In this document: piece by piece, positions 1 to 10,108 of the stretch
Position numbering within the stretch: the stretch's first letter is position 1
How the letters are laid out: the number at the start of each line of letters is the position of its first letter
From: Azolla caroliniana
Taxonomy: Eukaryota > Polypodiophyta
Direction of reading: 5' to 3'
Assembly (NCBI GenBank): GCA_043228905.1
Contig: JBHGNT010000016.1
Coordinates: 1,736,001-1,800,000 of the forward strand
Length of the DNA: 64,000 nucleotides
Program-made: the position numbers and the translations under genes
The notes under the pieces: generated by a model
Told to the model about the DNA's origin: nothing
The model's database searches: none
What the model saw: the letters and a program-made list of their open reading frames with translations, nothing else

Positions 1-978
1 GGTTGTGTATGTCGATGATATGTTGCTCACTAGTCCCAATGAGAAGCATATTGCTGATTTTAAGGCTGATTTGCATGCCTCCTTTGAGATGTCAGATTTG
101 GGGCATTTGCATCATTATTTGGGCATTCAATTCATGCAAGTTCATGGTGGAATAGCTTTGTGTCAATTGAAATACATCGACACATTATTACAGCGTTTTG
201 GCCTTGAAGACTGTAAACCTATTGCCACTCCCATGGAAACAGGTTTACGTTTGAGCCTTCATGATGCTGGAAATGTATTTGATGCTGTTCTCTATCAGCA
301 GGCAGTTGGATGCTTGCTTTACTTATGCATAACCCAACCTGACATTCAGTTTGCTGTCTCTCAGATGAGCAGGTTTATGCATTACCCAGGAGTTAAGCAT
401 TGGCAGGCAGTTAAGCGCATCTTTCGCTACTTGAGTGGTACCTGGTCATTTGGGTTGTTTTATCCCAAGGGGGGATCACTACCGCCAGACCTGCATGCTT
501 TTTCTGACTCTGATTGGGCTGGTTGTTATGACACTCGTGTGTCCACAAGTGGTTTTTGCTTCATGCTTGGTAGCTCATGCATATCTTGGTTGAGCAAGAA
601 GCAGCCTACTGTGGCCACTTCTAGTTGTGAGGCTGAGTATAGGGCAACTTTCACAGCTACAGTTGAGTGTGTGTGGCTCAGACGCCTTTTAGCTGATTTG
701 GGTGTTGGTCAGTCTTCTGCCGCCACCATCTTCACTGACAGTCAAAGCGCAATTGCAGTTGCGAGGAACCCTGTGTTCCATGTGCGACTAAGCACATTGA
801 GGTGCATTATCATTATGCCAGGGAAAGGTTCTCTGCTGGAGAGATCAGATTGGCTTATGTGCCCACGCAGGAGAACATTGCAAACCTCTTCACAAAGGCT
901 CTGCCTAGGGAGAAGTTTGAAGCTTTCCACAAAGCTTTAGGACTAATCCCATTTGTGGATTCATCTCTATCCACATAG
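1..978 (+). pseudogene. Ty1/Copia polyprotein, C-terminal reverse transcriptase and RNase H (partial, frameshifted)
   Basis: The frame is open from the window edge and begins within the reverse-transcriptase palm: the catalytic YVDD box is at the first residues, followed by the Copia signatures SDLGHLHHYLGIQ, QPDIQFAVSQMSRFM and HWQAVKRIFRYL. The RNase H part follows, with FSDSDWAGC, a TSSCEAEYRA block and TDSQSAIAVARNP. Near base 780 the reading frame shifts: the expected tail (KHIEVHYHYARE, then NLFTKALPREKF) continues in another frame to a stop at 976-978. This one- or two-base slip makes the copy non-functional. The coding end is followed 50 bases on by a polypurine tract and an LTR, as expected for Copia order INT-RT-RH. 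Confidence 0.9.
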
Positions 979-1062
979 CTTGACACTTGTTTAACCATGA
1001 GTGTCAGCTCCTTGTTCACCGCATCACTCCCAAGGGGGATTTGTTGACATATTTTGGTAGTG

Positions 1063-1135
1063 ATGTGTGTGAACACATTTAGGACAATAATGTGTGAACA
1101 CACTTAGGACAGTGATGTGTGTGAACACACTTAGG
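1063..1135 (+). repeat. Three-copy tandem repeat with GTGTGAACACAC core
   Basis: Three consecutive units of about 25-27 bases each contain GTGTGAACACA followed by (C/T)TTAGGAC. The core is itself palindromic. It lies in the U3 part of the LTR, upstream of the TATA-like box, where such repeats often act as enhancer units. That role is an inference. Confidence 0.85.
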
Positions 1136-1339
1136 ACTACAGGGGCATTTTTTCCCTCTTTAGGAGGTTTTTTCCCCCTGTCTAAAAATACTCTTGTAAC
1201 CCTAAAGTGGAGTAAGCTTTTTGGGATTCAAAGCAAGAACCCAACAGAAAATAGTGAAAGTGGGAGGGGTACAGTAAAATGTAGAAGAGAGGAAGGAAGC
1301 GTAGAAAGTAAAAACAGTAAAAGTAGAAGAGAGGCAGAA

Positions 1340-1770
1340 CTTTGAAATTTTCTCTCTACCCCTCCCCCTTTCCCTTCTATTTTTCACTCTAATCCCTCCC
1401 CCCCCCTTTTTTCTTCTTTACCCTCCTATTTCTCCCCCCTCTCATTTAGCTTTCACTTTGTTATTTTTTCACTCTACCTCTCCCTTTTCTTTTCTAAATT
1501 TTCACTTTACCCCTCCCCCCTTTTCACTTCTAACTTCACTCTACCCCTGCCCTCCTTTTTTTACCTCTAAATTTGCGTCCTACCCCTCCCCCCTTCTCTT
1601 CTAAATTTCACTCTACCCCTCCCCCTTACTTTCCTCTAAATTTCACTCTACCCCTTCCTCTTCTTTTTTTAAATTTCATTCGACCCCTCCCTCTTTTACT
1701 TCTACATTTTTTACTTTCTACCCCTCCCTCTCTTCTAAATTTTACTCTGCCCTCCCGTCTTTTATTTCAA
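1340..1770 (+). repeat. Pyrimidine-rich degenerate tandem array
   Basis: Roughly ten degenerate units of 35-45 bases read TTTCACTCTACCCCTCCC with C/T-rich spacers. The strand is almost purely pyrimidine over 400 bases. Open frames across it are low-complexity Pro/Leu/Ser/Phe and are not genes. Confidence 0.85.
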
Positions 1771-2655
1771 CCTTTTTCTCTCTAGAATCTGTAACGCTTA
1801 AAATGCCCTCTCTCTCTTCTGCTTTTCCAAGATATTCCCTCTTATTCCTCATTTATTGTGCATGTTTGATAGTACAAGAGTCGCTTAACTACCAAAAAAC
1901 CATTTCACACATGTTTCCCAATTTTGTATAAATAGGCTATACCGGCCTCTTTTGTAATAACTTTACTTTTGCTGCTAGTTGCAAACAGCTCTTTGGCTGT
2001 GTCTCTACTTTTTGCAACTATTTTGCTACTGCTGTCTAACAACCTTCTCACAACTTGATTGTATCTATTTTTTCTTACAACTATTCCGTTGCTGCTATTA
2101 ACAGCTTCTCTCACAGGAAATGGAAAAAAGAAAGAAAGAAATGGTTGGCTACTCAAAGAAAATTGAGTTGAGTAGAAGAAAGAAATATGAGTGGAGGTTC
2201 TGGAGACTTCACAGCTCTACTACCATGTGAGAAAACTGTTATGAACAATTTTAAGATCCCAAAGAGGCAAGCAGCAGCTTATTAATAAGCCTAAACAAGA
2301 ACTATATTTCTTCGTGAGGCTCGAAGTCTTAAAATACAAAAATGAGAGTGGGTTTCGTAAACCATGCATTTATAAAAGGAGATAAAATATTCCTAGGTAC
2401 ATAATGAGTTAAAGTGGTGGAAGAGTGGAGAGAAAACAATGCATTAAATGTTGTAATTAAGTAGAGATAGGTTCTAAAAGTCAACTATAATAAATATTGG
2501 AATAAAATAAATCTTGACAGAGAAAATGTGTAGAGAGAGATTACAGAAGGGAAAGATCAATTTTGGGGCTGCCACTCTCCAACAATTCTCAATGTTCATA
2601 GCTAAGCCCAGATAAAGATGACTATGCCTGAACTTATGAAAAGAGATAGGAATAC

Positions 2656-5481
2656 CTCATCTGGTGCACGATTTGATGATGTTACGATCACTGCCCCAAG
2701 CTTATATAAGACTTCCAACACGCGCCTGAGTATCAGTGCATCAGCTATATCAATAACCTATTAAACAACAAGCAGAGCATAAAGTAAAGTTAGGTGATCA
2801 AATAATCCAAGGTCATTATGAATTTAGATGGTGTATAATAATCTGGATTCAGTTCTATTTTTCTGATACAATGTATGTGATAAATAAATAAATGCATATC
2901 ATGAATTTATATCATTTAGGTTTTCTATCAGAATCTCTATGACCTGACAGCATTAACAACTTTGGAACCCAATTAATCTATATTAATAGAAAAATTGCAT
3001 CAAATATTCATCTCAGGAAGGAAAACTGTGTTAGAAAAATAAATAAATATTAGATATATGGAGGAAAAACTAACATACTTGGAATTCATCAAAGCACAAA
3101 AGCCATCCTGCATTTAGAAGGTCCTCTGCCACAGTCTTGACAGCATCATCCCTTTTCATAAGCTCCTTCAGCCTTGTCTCATGTAACCTAGTCTCCCAAG
3201 CGAAAATGCCTCAACAAAGTGTGCACAAAAAAGAAAAGAAAAAATAATGTGCAGAAAGTGCAACCCATGCCAAAAGTCCTTCCTGATGCAACCTCATGAT
3301 TGTTTGGTGCATATTATGTAAATAAACATTATTAGAAAATTACAATAAAAGAAAATAAAAAGAAGTGTTGATAAAGTGTGATTGGTGCCAACAATTCTTG
3401 CCGATGCAGCCTCGTGATTGCTTTATGCATATTTTATAAGTATACACTATTAGACCATTACAACAAGGTTTAACAACCGTATGCAGATTTTAACTTACCA
3501 GATATCACCATAACCAATTTTTTCTCCAATCCATAGTAACATGGACTAATGGAATATGGCCAAAAATGAAGAAACATTCAGGATTTTCCTCAAATGTCTC
3601 TAGAAACAAAAAGACAATTACTAGATTGACATGTGGACATTTGCACCATAGGAAGAACTGTAAAAAGCAGACAGATCCATTTATATTTTCAGCTTCAGCT
3701 AAAAACCTTACCTTCTATGCACATCCAACATGAATTGATGGAAATGCACCCGACGTTTTCTTTTAACCGGACTGCAATGATAGAAAATGTCAGCCACAAG
3801 TGATTTTCCAGTACCTACCCCTCCATAAATATAGACCCTACACACAATTAGTAAGAAAAACTAAGTTTAGCATTATCATTAGAAACAGAAAAACTTACTG
3901 ATTTCTTACGGCAAGTTATAAACACATAACTGGTCAAAACTACAATATCAAGACAGATCACCTCAAAAATCAAATTTGTAATACTTCTCGCCATAATTAA
4001 GATTTGCAATATTGCCGTCAAAGTGAACATTGTCCGTAGCAAATTAAATTTAGAAAGAAAGGAAATAAGATATTTTCTTATGATAAGACATGAATTTTGA
4101 AGCGACGTGAATTTGGAAGGCATATGTATCTGATCATGATAATCATTGACACCTAACCATTCTACTTTCTTGCCTTCTTATGACAGGGAATGAAGAGATA
4201 TCTGATACAAACCTACAGTATTAATCAAACATAATACACACACACACACACAAACATATTTCTTACAATATTGTTATTCATATGAACATGAATCTGCAAC
4301 AAGAGCATTTTAGTCAAAAACGTGAAAATCCTTCATGTTCACATTTCAAATCTGATTTTCAGAACTTTGTCAGTTTAAATTGCTTCATAACCTTCAAGGT
4401 AAAATAAGTTACAGAATTTTGGAAGTGCAAATTACTCTTCCAATTCAATCCATTGTCCAAAAACATCAAAGAGATATTTACTCTAATACCTTGATGTTTT
4501 CTACAATTCAGTGATGTTTTCTGCAATTTTTAATTGCAAAGCAGTACTTTTGTACATTCAAAAACAATTCAATATTGGTGATTTTTCAAAAGAACTGAAA
4601 ATTACTCTAATATTAGGGAATTTCTAAATATTTGCAAGAAAACATTACCCTAATACCTTTAAGTTTCAACAAATCAAAGCTGATTTACTGCAAGTATGAA
4701 TTACTCTATTGCCTTTATATTATTCGCAATTTTGCAGGTGCAAATTACTCTTACTCCTTTTACTTTCATGCCTTCAAATTTATGGTGCGCTATGGGTTAT
4801 TGTTCAAAATTTTCTGATACAACTTATTCTAATTTCTTCAAATTTTCTAAAATCCAAAGGTGATATCTCAAATTTTGCATGAACAAACAATTCTATTAGT
4901 TGCTGAGTTTTCTACAATTCAAAGGGCATTTCTCTCAAATGAAAATTAATCTAATGCCTTCTCAGCTTTGAATCCAAGGCTGAAATTTTCAAATTTTTCC
5001 AAGTGCATATTTATGGTTTTCATCTTGCACGGGAGGAATACAAGCACCATTTTACAGTGAATTGTGGTTTTTGTTAGCCTCCAGACGTTATAAATGCAGA
5101 TAACACAACTTTAATTTCAGGAGAAAAACAAAAACGAGAGGATTACCCGCGAGGTACCAGTTTCTTTGCTGATTGAAATGCACTAAAAATCCTTGATAAT
5201 GAGAAGATTTTCGTTGAAGAAGATGACAATGTGGGAGGAACGTAATCCTTCAATTCTCTGTGAAGACGATCTAACGGCCGTAAAGCTTCAACTTGATGTT
5301 GATCGAAACGTATGCTTCCTGAACTGACGAGATGATTGTAAGCTTCCATGGGAGCTATTCCATCGGGGATGCGGTCGAAGCAAGAGGCTCCATGCACATC
5401 TCTGCAGATGAAACTGTAGCTGGTCCGAAGCAAGGGGCGCCAGGAGACGGCAAGGACAAGCTGGGCCCCGTGTCTGTGCAT
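2656..5481 (-). CDS. AFG1/LACE1-like AAA+ ATPase, first four exons (3' part outside the window)
   Basis: Four exons join in phase with GT/AG borders: 5147-5481, 3712-3837, 3079-3187 and 2656-2757, coding for 224 residues. Exon 1 gives a basic, Ser/Arg-rich leader starting MHRHGAQLVL (mitochondrial targeting plausible), then YNHLVSSGSIRFDQHQ, matching the AFG1 N-terminal helix region. Exon 2 holds the Walker A box GGVGTGKS (residues 117-124) and VHFHQFMLDVHRR. Exon 3 holds Walker B LLCFDEFQ (183-190). Exon 4 holds DIADALILRR and the sensor-1 stretch VTSSNRAPDE. AFG1-family proteins are inner-membrane-associated mitochondrial ATPases involved in respiratory-chain protein quality control. The family usually has a further 150-200 residues, which are not found between 2656 and the Copia LTR. 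The gene therefore either continues left of the window across an intron containing the retroelement, or is truncated. I chose the ATG at 5479-5481; the frame is open further upstream only from a GTG. Confidence 0.88.
4228..4252. repeat. (CA)n microsatellite in AFG1-like intron 1
   Basis: A run of about eleven CA units lies within the 1.3-kb first intron. The rest of that intron is AT-rich with no other recognisable feature. Confidence 0.9.
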
Positions 5482-5515
5482 CTGTTCTACGAACGAAACC
5501 GCAGACAAGATCACG

Positions 5516-5552
5516 AGAGAGAGAGAGAGAGAGTGTGTGTGTGTGTGTGTGT
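5516..5552. repeat. Compound (GA)n(GT)n microsatellite in the AFG1-like 5' region
   Basis: GA repeats pass directly into GT repeats, 35 bases upstream of the chosen start codon. On the gene strand this is an (AC)n(TC)n tract of the kind common in plant 5' leaders. Confidence 0.9.
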
Positions 5553-5731
5553 GTTCTTCCCTCAGTTTCTAAAATTCCACTAAATACCCCCGCCGTTTCG
5601 GAAACGCCGAAACTGCAGTGCCCGTTTCCGAAACGGCCCTCCGAGGTAGTCCTTTCTAGAACGTCCAGAAATACCCGTCCAGCGTCCACGCAGCTTCCGT
5701 CCAATTCCACACACACATACATGCCTATACA

Positions 5732-6063
5732 TATATATTAGGAAAAAGTACCAGGATACCCCCTGGAAGTTCGTCTATTTACCAGAATGCCCCTGGAAGT
5801 TCCAAATTTATCAAACTACCCCTATGTCCAAAAAATTACACTTTATAAAGTAATTATACACTCAAATCTACAAGCCCTATTTACCAAAGATGGAAGAAAT
5901 GGACCCGAACTAGCCCTATTTACCAAAGATTTGAGTGTATAATTACTTTATAAAATGTAATTTTTTGGACATAGGGGTAGTTTGGTAAATTTGGAACTTC
6001 CAGGGGTATTCTGGTAAATAGACAAACTTCCAGGGGTATCCTGGTACTTTTCCCTATATATTA
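5732..6063. mobile_element. Foldback MITE, Mutator-like (9-bp target duplication)
   Basis: Two long inverted arms, 5741-5870 and 5927-6054, pair almost end to end (outer ends GGAAAAAGTACC and GGTACTTTTCCC). They flank a short centre in which a ~19-base piece, GCCCTATTTACCAAAGAT, is repeated directly. Each arm contains the motif CCAGGGGTAT(C/T)CTGGTA twice. The element is flanked by perfect copies of TATATATTA (5732-5740 and 6055-6063). A 9-bp duplication with long inverted repeats fits Mutator-like MITEs, although the AT-rich target weakens that point. It carries no coding capacity and lies about 250 bases upstream of the AFG1-like start codon. Confidence 0.8.
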
Positions 6064-6947
6064 TTATATATGACCTTGACTTGAAACCCCAATCCTTTTC
6101 TTCCGATTTCGAGATCGATACAATACCCCCTCCATTCTCCCATGAGATTGATAAATCGATACAACCTCTTCCTGTGTTGCCAATGAAATCCCTTGATGTT
6201 TTGCTGCTAGTATGCTTCCTTACACCTGTGAGATCCATGAAACCACTATATATATACGTCCTCGCAAAATCCTTAAGTCCCTCCCCCCTCTGTTTCTTGA
6301 ATCTTCAAAATCCTTATACTATCGGGAGATCCCTGAAACCCCTATGCCTCCATCCTCACGAAATCCATCCCTAAATGATATCACTATATATCAATAGAGC
6401 AATGGTACAAGAGATTAACAGACACTTCTAAAAATTTAGCTTGACCTTTTAGACATTAATCACCCCGTGGTTGCTCTTCAAGATACAAGTAAAGGACCTT
6501 GCATCAATGTTATATTTTATAGGTGAGCTCTTTGACCTAGAGACGAAAAACTATTAAATTGAGAGAGAAATCTCTCCTTTCTATGCCTACATAATAATCA
6601 AGACATGAGCAAGTCCTTCGGTAAGGAATTACTATGCTCTCTATTGGATGATGATACCCATATAAAAAAAGAGGGTCCTTCGTGCCATCAGACAACCAAG
6701 TGTTCTACATATGAATAGTGAGGAATTTTAAGTGGATCACTTCCATCAAGTAATTGTCACAAAGATGCCTTAATTGTCTTCCAACTCCCATGTCTTACAC
6801 CCACATTCTAAATGAAATATGGGACTTATAGATATCCACAATTGTGAGTCCAAACACATGTCTCGCAATAACAAAAATCCATGAGTTGACAAGTCCAATA
6901 TTGCAACTTCCCCCAAGTGCCTAGGGATTGTGAGGGAAAACATAGGT
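6064..6947. other. Intergenic, no gene recognised
   Basis: AT-rich sequence with only short chance frames. The right end (from about 6892) holds AAGTCCAATATTGCAACTTC, a unit seen again at 7942 and 8023. Confidence 0.6.
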
Positions 6948-7706
6948 AGTACAATTAGGGATCGGCAATGGCTCGGCTCAAGCCTAAACCGTTTGGCTTA
7001 GCCGGCTTGAAAACGGCTTAGCGGTTTAGCGGCTCGGTTTAGGCTTGAACTTGCCTTAACGGTTTGAGCTCGGCTCGGCTTGGCTTGAGCCTCGCCAAAC
7101 CGGCTCAAGCCGGATAAACCGTTTAAGCCGTTTATAAACTTTAGAGAGGGGGAGAGAGACAACAGACAAGGGGAAAGAGAGAGAGAGTAAGGGAGGGAGA
7201 ACTACATAGACGAGGAGAGAGAGACAGAGGGAGGGAGACAACATATAAGGAGAGAGAGAGAGAGAGAGAGACTACACAAACGAGGAGAGAGAGAGGGAGG
7301 GAGGGAGACAACATATAAGGAGAGAGAGAGAGAGAGAGACTACACAAACAAGGAGAGAGAGAGAGAGGGAGGGAGACAAAATATAAGGAGAGAGAGAGAG
7401 AGAGAGGAACTACATAGAGGGGAGAGACAGAGAGACTACACAGAGGGGAGAGAGAGAGAGAGAGAGAGAGGAACTACATAGAGGGGAGAGAGAGAGAGAG
7501 ACTACATAGAGGGGAGAGAGAGAGAGGGAGATGAACTACATAGAGGGGAGAGAGAGAGAGAGGGAGGGAGAGTCGAGACCATAGACGTGAGAGAGAGAGA
7601 GAGAGAGAGGATTTACATAGAGGGGAGAGAGAGGGAGAGGGAGAGAGAGTCGAGACCACAGACGTGAGAGAGAGTGGGAGGGATCATCTGAGAGAGAGAG
7701 GGAGGT

Positions 7707-7737
<31 letters not shown>

Positions 7738-7907
7738 CGGAGGTTTCTAAACCGGTTTAGCATAAACCGGTTTAGCCTAAACCGGTTTGTGAACCGGCTC
7801 GGCTCAGGTTTGAGATCCTGTAAACGGTTTAGGCTTAGCCGGTTTGGCTTGGATCAGGCCAAACCGGCTAAGCCTAAACCGAACCGTTGCCGATCCCTAA
7901 GTACAAT
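6948..7907. mobile_element. Non-autonomous hAT element with AAACCG/AAACGG-rich ends
   Basis: Terminal inverted repeats TAGGGATCGGCAA (6956 start, 7899 end) are flanked by perfect 8-bp duplications AGTACAAT (6948-6955 and 7900-7907), the hallmark of hAT transposons. About 180 bases at each end are crowded with AAACCG/AAACGG and GGCTTAGCC/GGCTCGGC motifs on both strands. AAACGG is the known subterminal binding motif of Ac transposase, and the terminus resembles the Ac end (C/T)AGGGATGAAA. The centre is a 600-base GA-rich minisatellite. No transposase is encoded, so movement would need a partner enzyme. Confidence 0.88.
7141..7742. repeat. GA-rich minisatellite inside the hAT element
   Basis: Variable units of roughly 30-60 bases, built from (GA)n runs separated by ACTACATAGAGGGG or ACTACACAAACGAGG, fill the element's centre. 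The Ser/Leu/Pro open frames on the minus strand are low-complexity artefacts. Confidence 0.9.
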
Positions 7908-8929
7908 AATGAATATATGTGAGCCATTACATGTGTAGATAAGTCCAATATTGCAACTTCCCCCGAGTGTTGGGATTGTGAGTGAAAAGACATGTATTGC
8001 AATATCAAATATATTGTAGATAAGTCCAATATTGCAATCCCGGCCCCCACAAGCACTTAGGGGTTGTTATATGCTTCCATGCAACCGTATGATGATCCCC
8101 TTCGTATCCCCGTTTCTCCACAACAAAGGTCAAAGCCATCACAAAATGGAATGCCAAACTTTTTAGTTCATGGTAACAATGATAAAAATATATAATACCA
8201 TGTGTCCCATATACATTGTACAACTTTATAGTGTACATGAATCAATGACTAAGATTATGGCTCCCAAGACATGAATTTATTCCACAAATTGCTAGTCATT
8301 CAATAAATTGGGTATTTGTAACATTCACTCGCAATGAATACCCCCAAATGTGAAAAAAAGAGTCATTCCCAACCACGATTCAAGGTATATAATTTGTATA
8401 CATTTTCATTCCTTTTTTCTTTGATTTGCTACTAAAGATTATATAGTTTATACATTTGCAAATAGTGGTGAGTACATCACATTGTGCTCCACACTAAATA
8501 TTTTGTTTGATAGCATCCCTAGACACACAATGTTGCTTAATGAATTTGTTGCTCAATTACTTCATTGTACTCATAACCGTTGTCACGATATTCCACAACC
8601 GCGTGTAGGATCCGAGGCGGGATCGTAGGGGTTTTGAACTAGGGAGTTGAGGAGAAGGAATAAGACACGAAACGGAAGCTTATCTCAAGAGGAGAGGAGA
8701 ATGAATATGACATGAAGATTGAATAAGAGATGGATGGAGGCAAAATACTCAACAAGTTATATTAAGAAAACACAAACGAATACAACCATGGCAGCATAGG
8801 CCAAAACCCAACAACTACAAGAAACCCTAACTGGATAAGTAAAGTAAAGAAGATGAATAAGGAAACCCTAACCCTAAACCGAAATGGGAAGAAGAAGAAC
8901 CCTATAACTATGTGGTATACCTTTCACAC
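7908..8929. other. Intergenic with short direct repeats; no gene
   Basis: AAGTCCAATATTGCAA is repeated at about 7942 and 8023, matching the copy left of the hAT element at 6892. The hAT therefore jumped into a pre-existing tandem-repeat tract. From about 8600 the sequence becomes loosely similar to the segment at 16.1-16.3 kb. No coding region is recognised. Confidence 0.55.
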
Positions 8930-9330
8930 TCAAAAATAGGCAACCCCTTCACAAGTGACCCCTCACTCCCTTTTATAGTAGTAAGGGGTAAGCACATTAC
9001 AAGAGGGAGTCAAATCCCCTTTCATTTAATGGGGAATATCTCCCTTGATCTTAAATCGGCGGGCCTTAACTCTCTCTCTCTCCTATCACATTCACTCTCA
9101 ATGCCCACTACTCATTTTACTATACAAAGTGCACATCACATTTATGCCTCTACGAACTTCAGGGTGCACCTTTTGCACCTTAGATTATTACCCTTCCCAT
9201 TACATTTTGTTTACTTATTCTTATTACACAAATTTACAAGTGCATGTGCAATGTTGCACATCCCCATTTTATTTGTCCCTCCTAGTTTTCTCACCGTAGC
9301 CGGAAATCTTCACAACACCGTGGTTTAAGA
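8930..9330 (-). repeat. Dispersed LTR-like repeat, copy 1 (partner at 16.33-16.77 kb)
   Basis: This segment shares ordered blocks with 16330-16773, including CCTTTTATAGT (a TATAAAAGG box on the minus strand), CCTTGAT with GGGCCTTAACTC, GTGCATGTGCAATGTTGCAC and TTTTCTCACCGTAGCCG with TCACAACA. The minus-strand TATA box and the TCACAACA end (TGTTGTGA on the minus strand) suggest an old LTR. Homology runs a few bases past that end, so the exact border is not proven. Confidence 0.65.
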
Positions 9331-9563
9331 AATGGTCTTGTACTCTGATCGAGTTGAGTGGAATCCTTAGACCTTACAGAAACCTGCGTAATATGATTTG
9401 GACACATCATGATCAATGTTTTATTTGCACAATTTCCAAAATGAGTGAGTACACAAATTGGTGGTCTTGGACTATATGAAGATTGCAATATCTTTTTGTT
9501 GTTCATGATTAGTATTGGGTTTAGAGGAGTTCAATGATAAATAGAGAGGACTTAGGAGTGTGT

Positions 9564-10098
9564 TGATGTACAATGGGGTCTCAACCACCACTAATTTAAG
9601 TACAAAGGGGAGAAAATCAGAAAATGATTCACTTACACGGAGACACAAGATGTTAGCGTGGAAAACCCCAAAGGAGTAAAATAACCACAAGAGCCCATAG
9701 ACTCCGAACAATTCACAATGAGAGGCAATACGATGAAACTCACAGGCAATGACCTCGAGCTCGTCTTCTTCGCATACAAGCGGTTACAACAGAGATGCTC
9801 TACGCTTCTCTCTCCCTCACGATTACAACAGTCTGTAAAACTCTACGATCTCACACACACACATAAAAGTTTTCCCTTAGTTATCCTTATATTTATACAA
9901 CTTAGGACTATTTACAAATATGGCCTAAATAAGCGCAGGTTGCAGCACAGAACCTATTTACATATGTAGCCTTTTTTGGATGCATATCCAAACTCAATTC
10001 GAACGCCAATCCGGATCCGGTCTTTCTTTTCCTTCGAATCCTACTAATCCGGCTTGACATGTTCTCCTTCCCATTCAGAGGGACGTGTTTTCCCAACA
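9564..10098 (-). repeat. 3' LTR of the degenerate Copia
   Basis: Homologous over its whole length to 14215-14741 (535 against 527 bases). A TATAAATATAAGG box on the minus strand near 9886-9898 is the likely LTR promoter element; its counterpart in the other LTR is altered. Confidence 0.9.
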
Positions 10099-10108
10099 AA
10101 CTCCTCCT

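Larger units (their letters stand above)
1031..2115 (+). repeat. Polypurine tract and 3' LTR of the left Copia element
   Basis: A purine run (caagggggat, 1031-1040) directly precedes TGTTGACA at 1042, a typical Copia LTR start. A TATA-like TATAAATA lies at about 1927-1934, which would be the LTR promoter. The right border is not certain: candidate CA ends fall between about 2040 and 2117, and the 5' LTR that would settle it is outside the window. The LTR is unusually long and filled with repeats (a 26-base tandem repeat and a pyrimidine array). Confidence 0.6.

Noticed and set aside
1573-1785. Pro/Leu/Phe-rich 70-codon frame
   Set aside because: It is a translation of the pyrimidine repeat array in the Copia LTR.
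5-1790. CRISPR-like interpretation of short repeats in the window
   Set aside because: The repeats are contiguous tandem arrays without unique spacers, in a plant-type genome.
7056-7763. Several Ser/Leu/Pro open frames on the minus strand
   Set aside because: They are translations of the GA minisatellite inside the hAT element.
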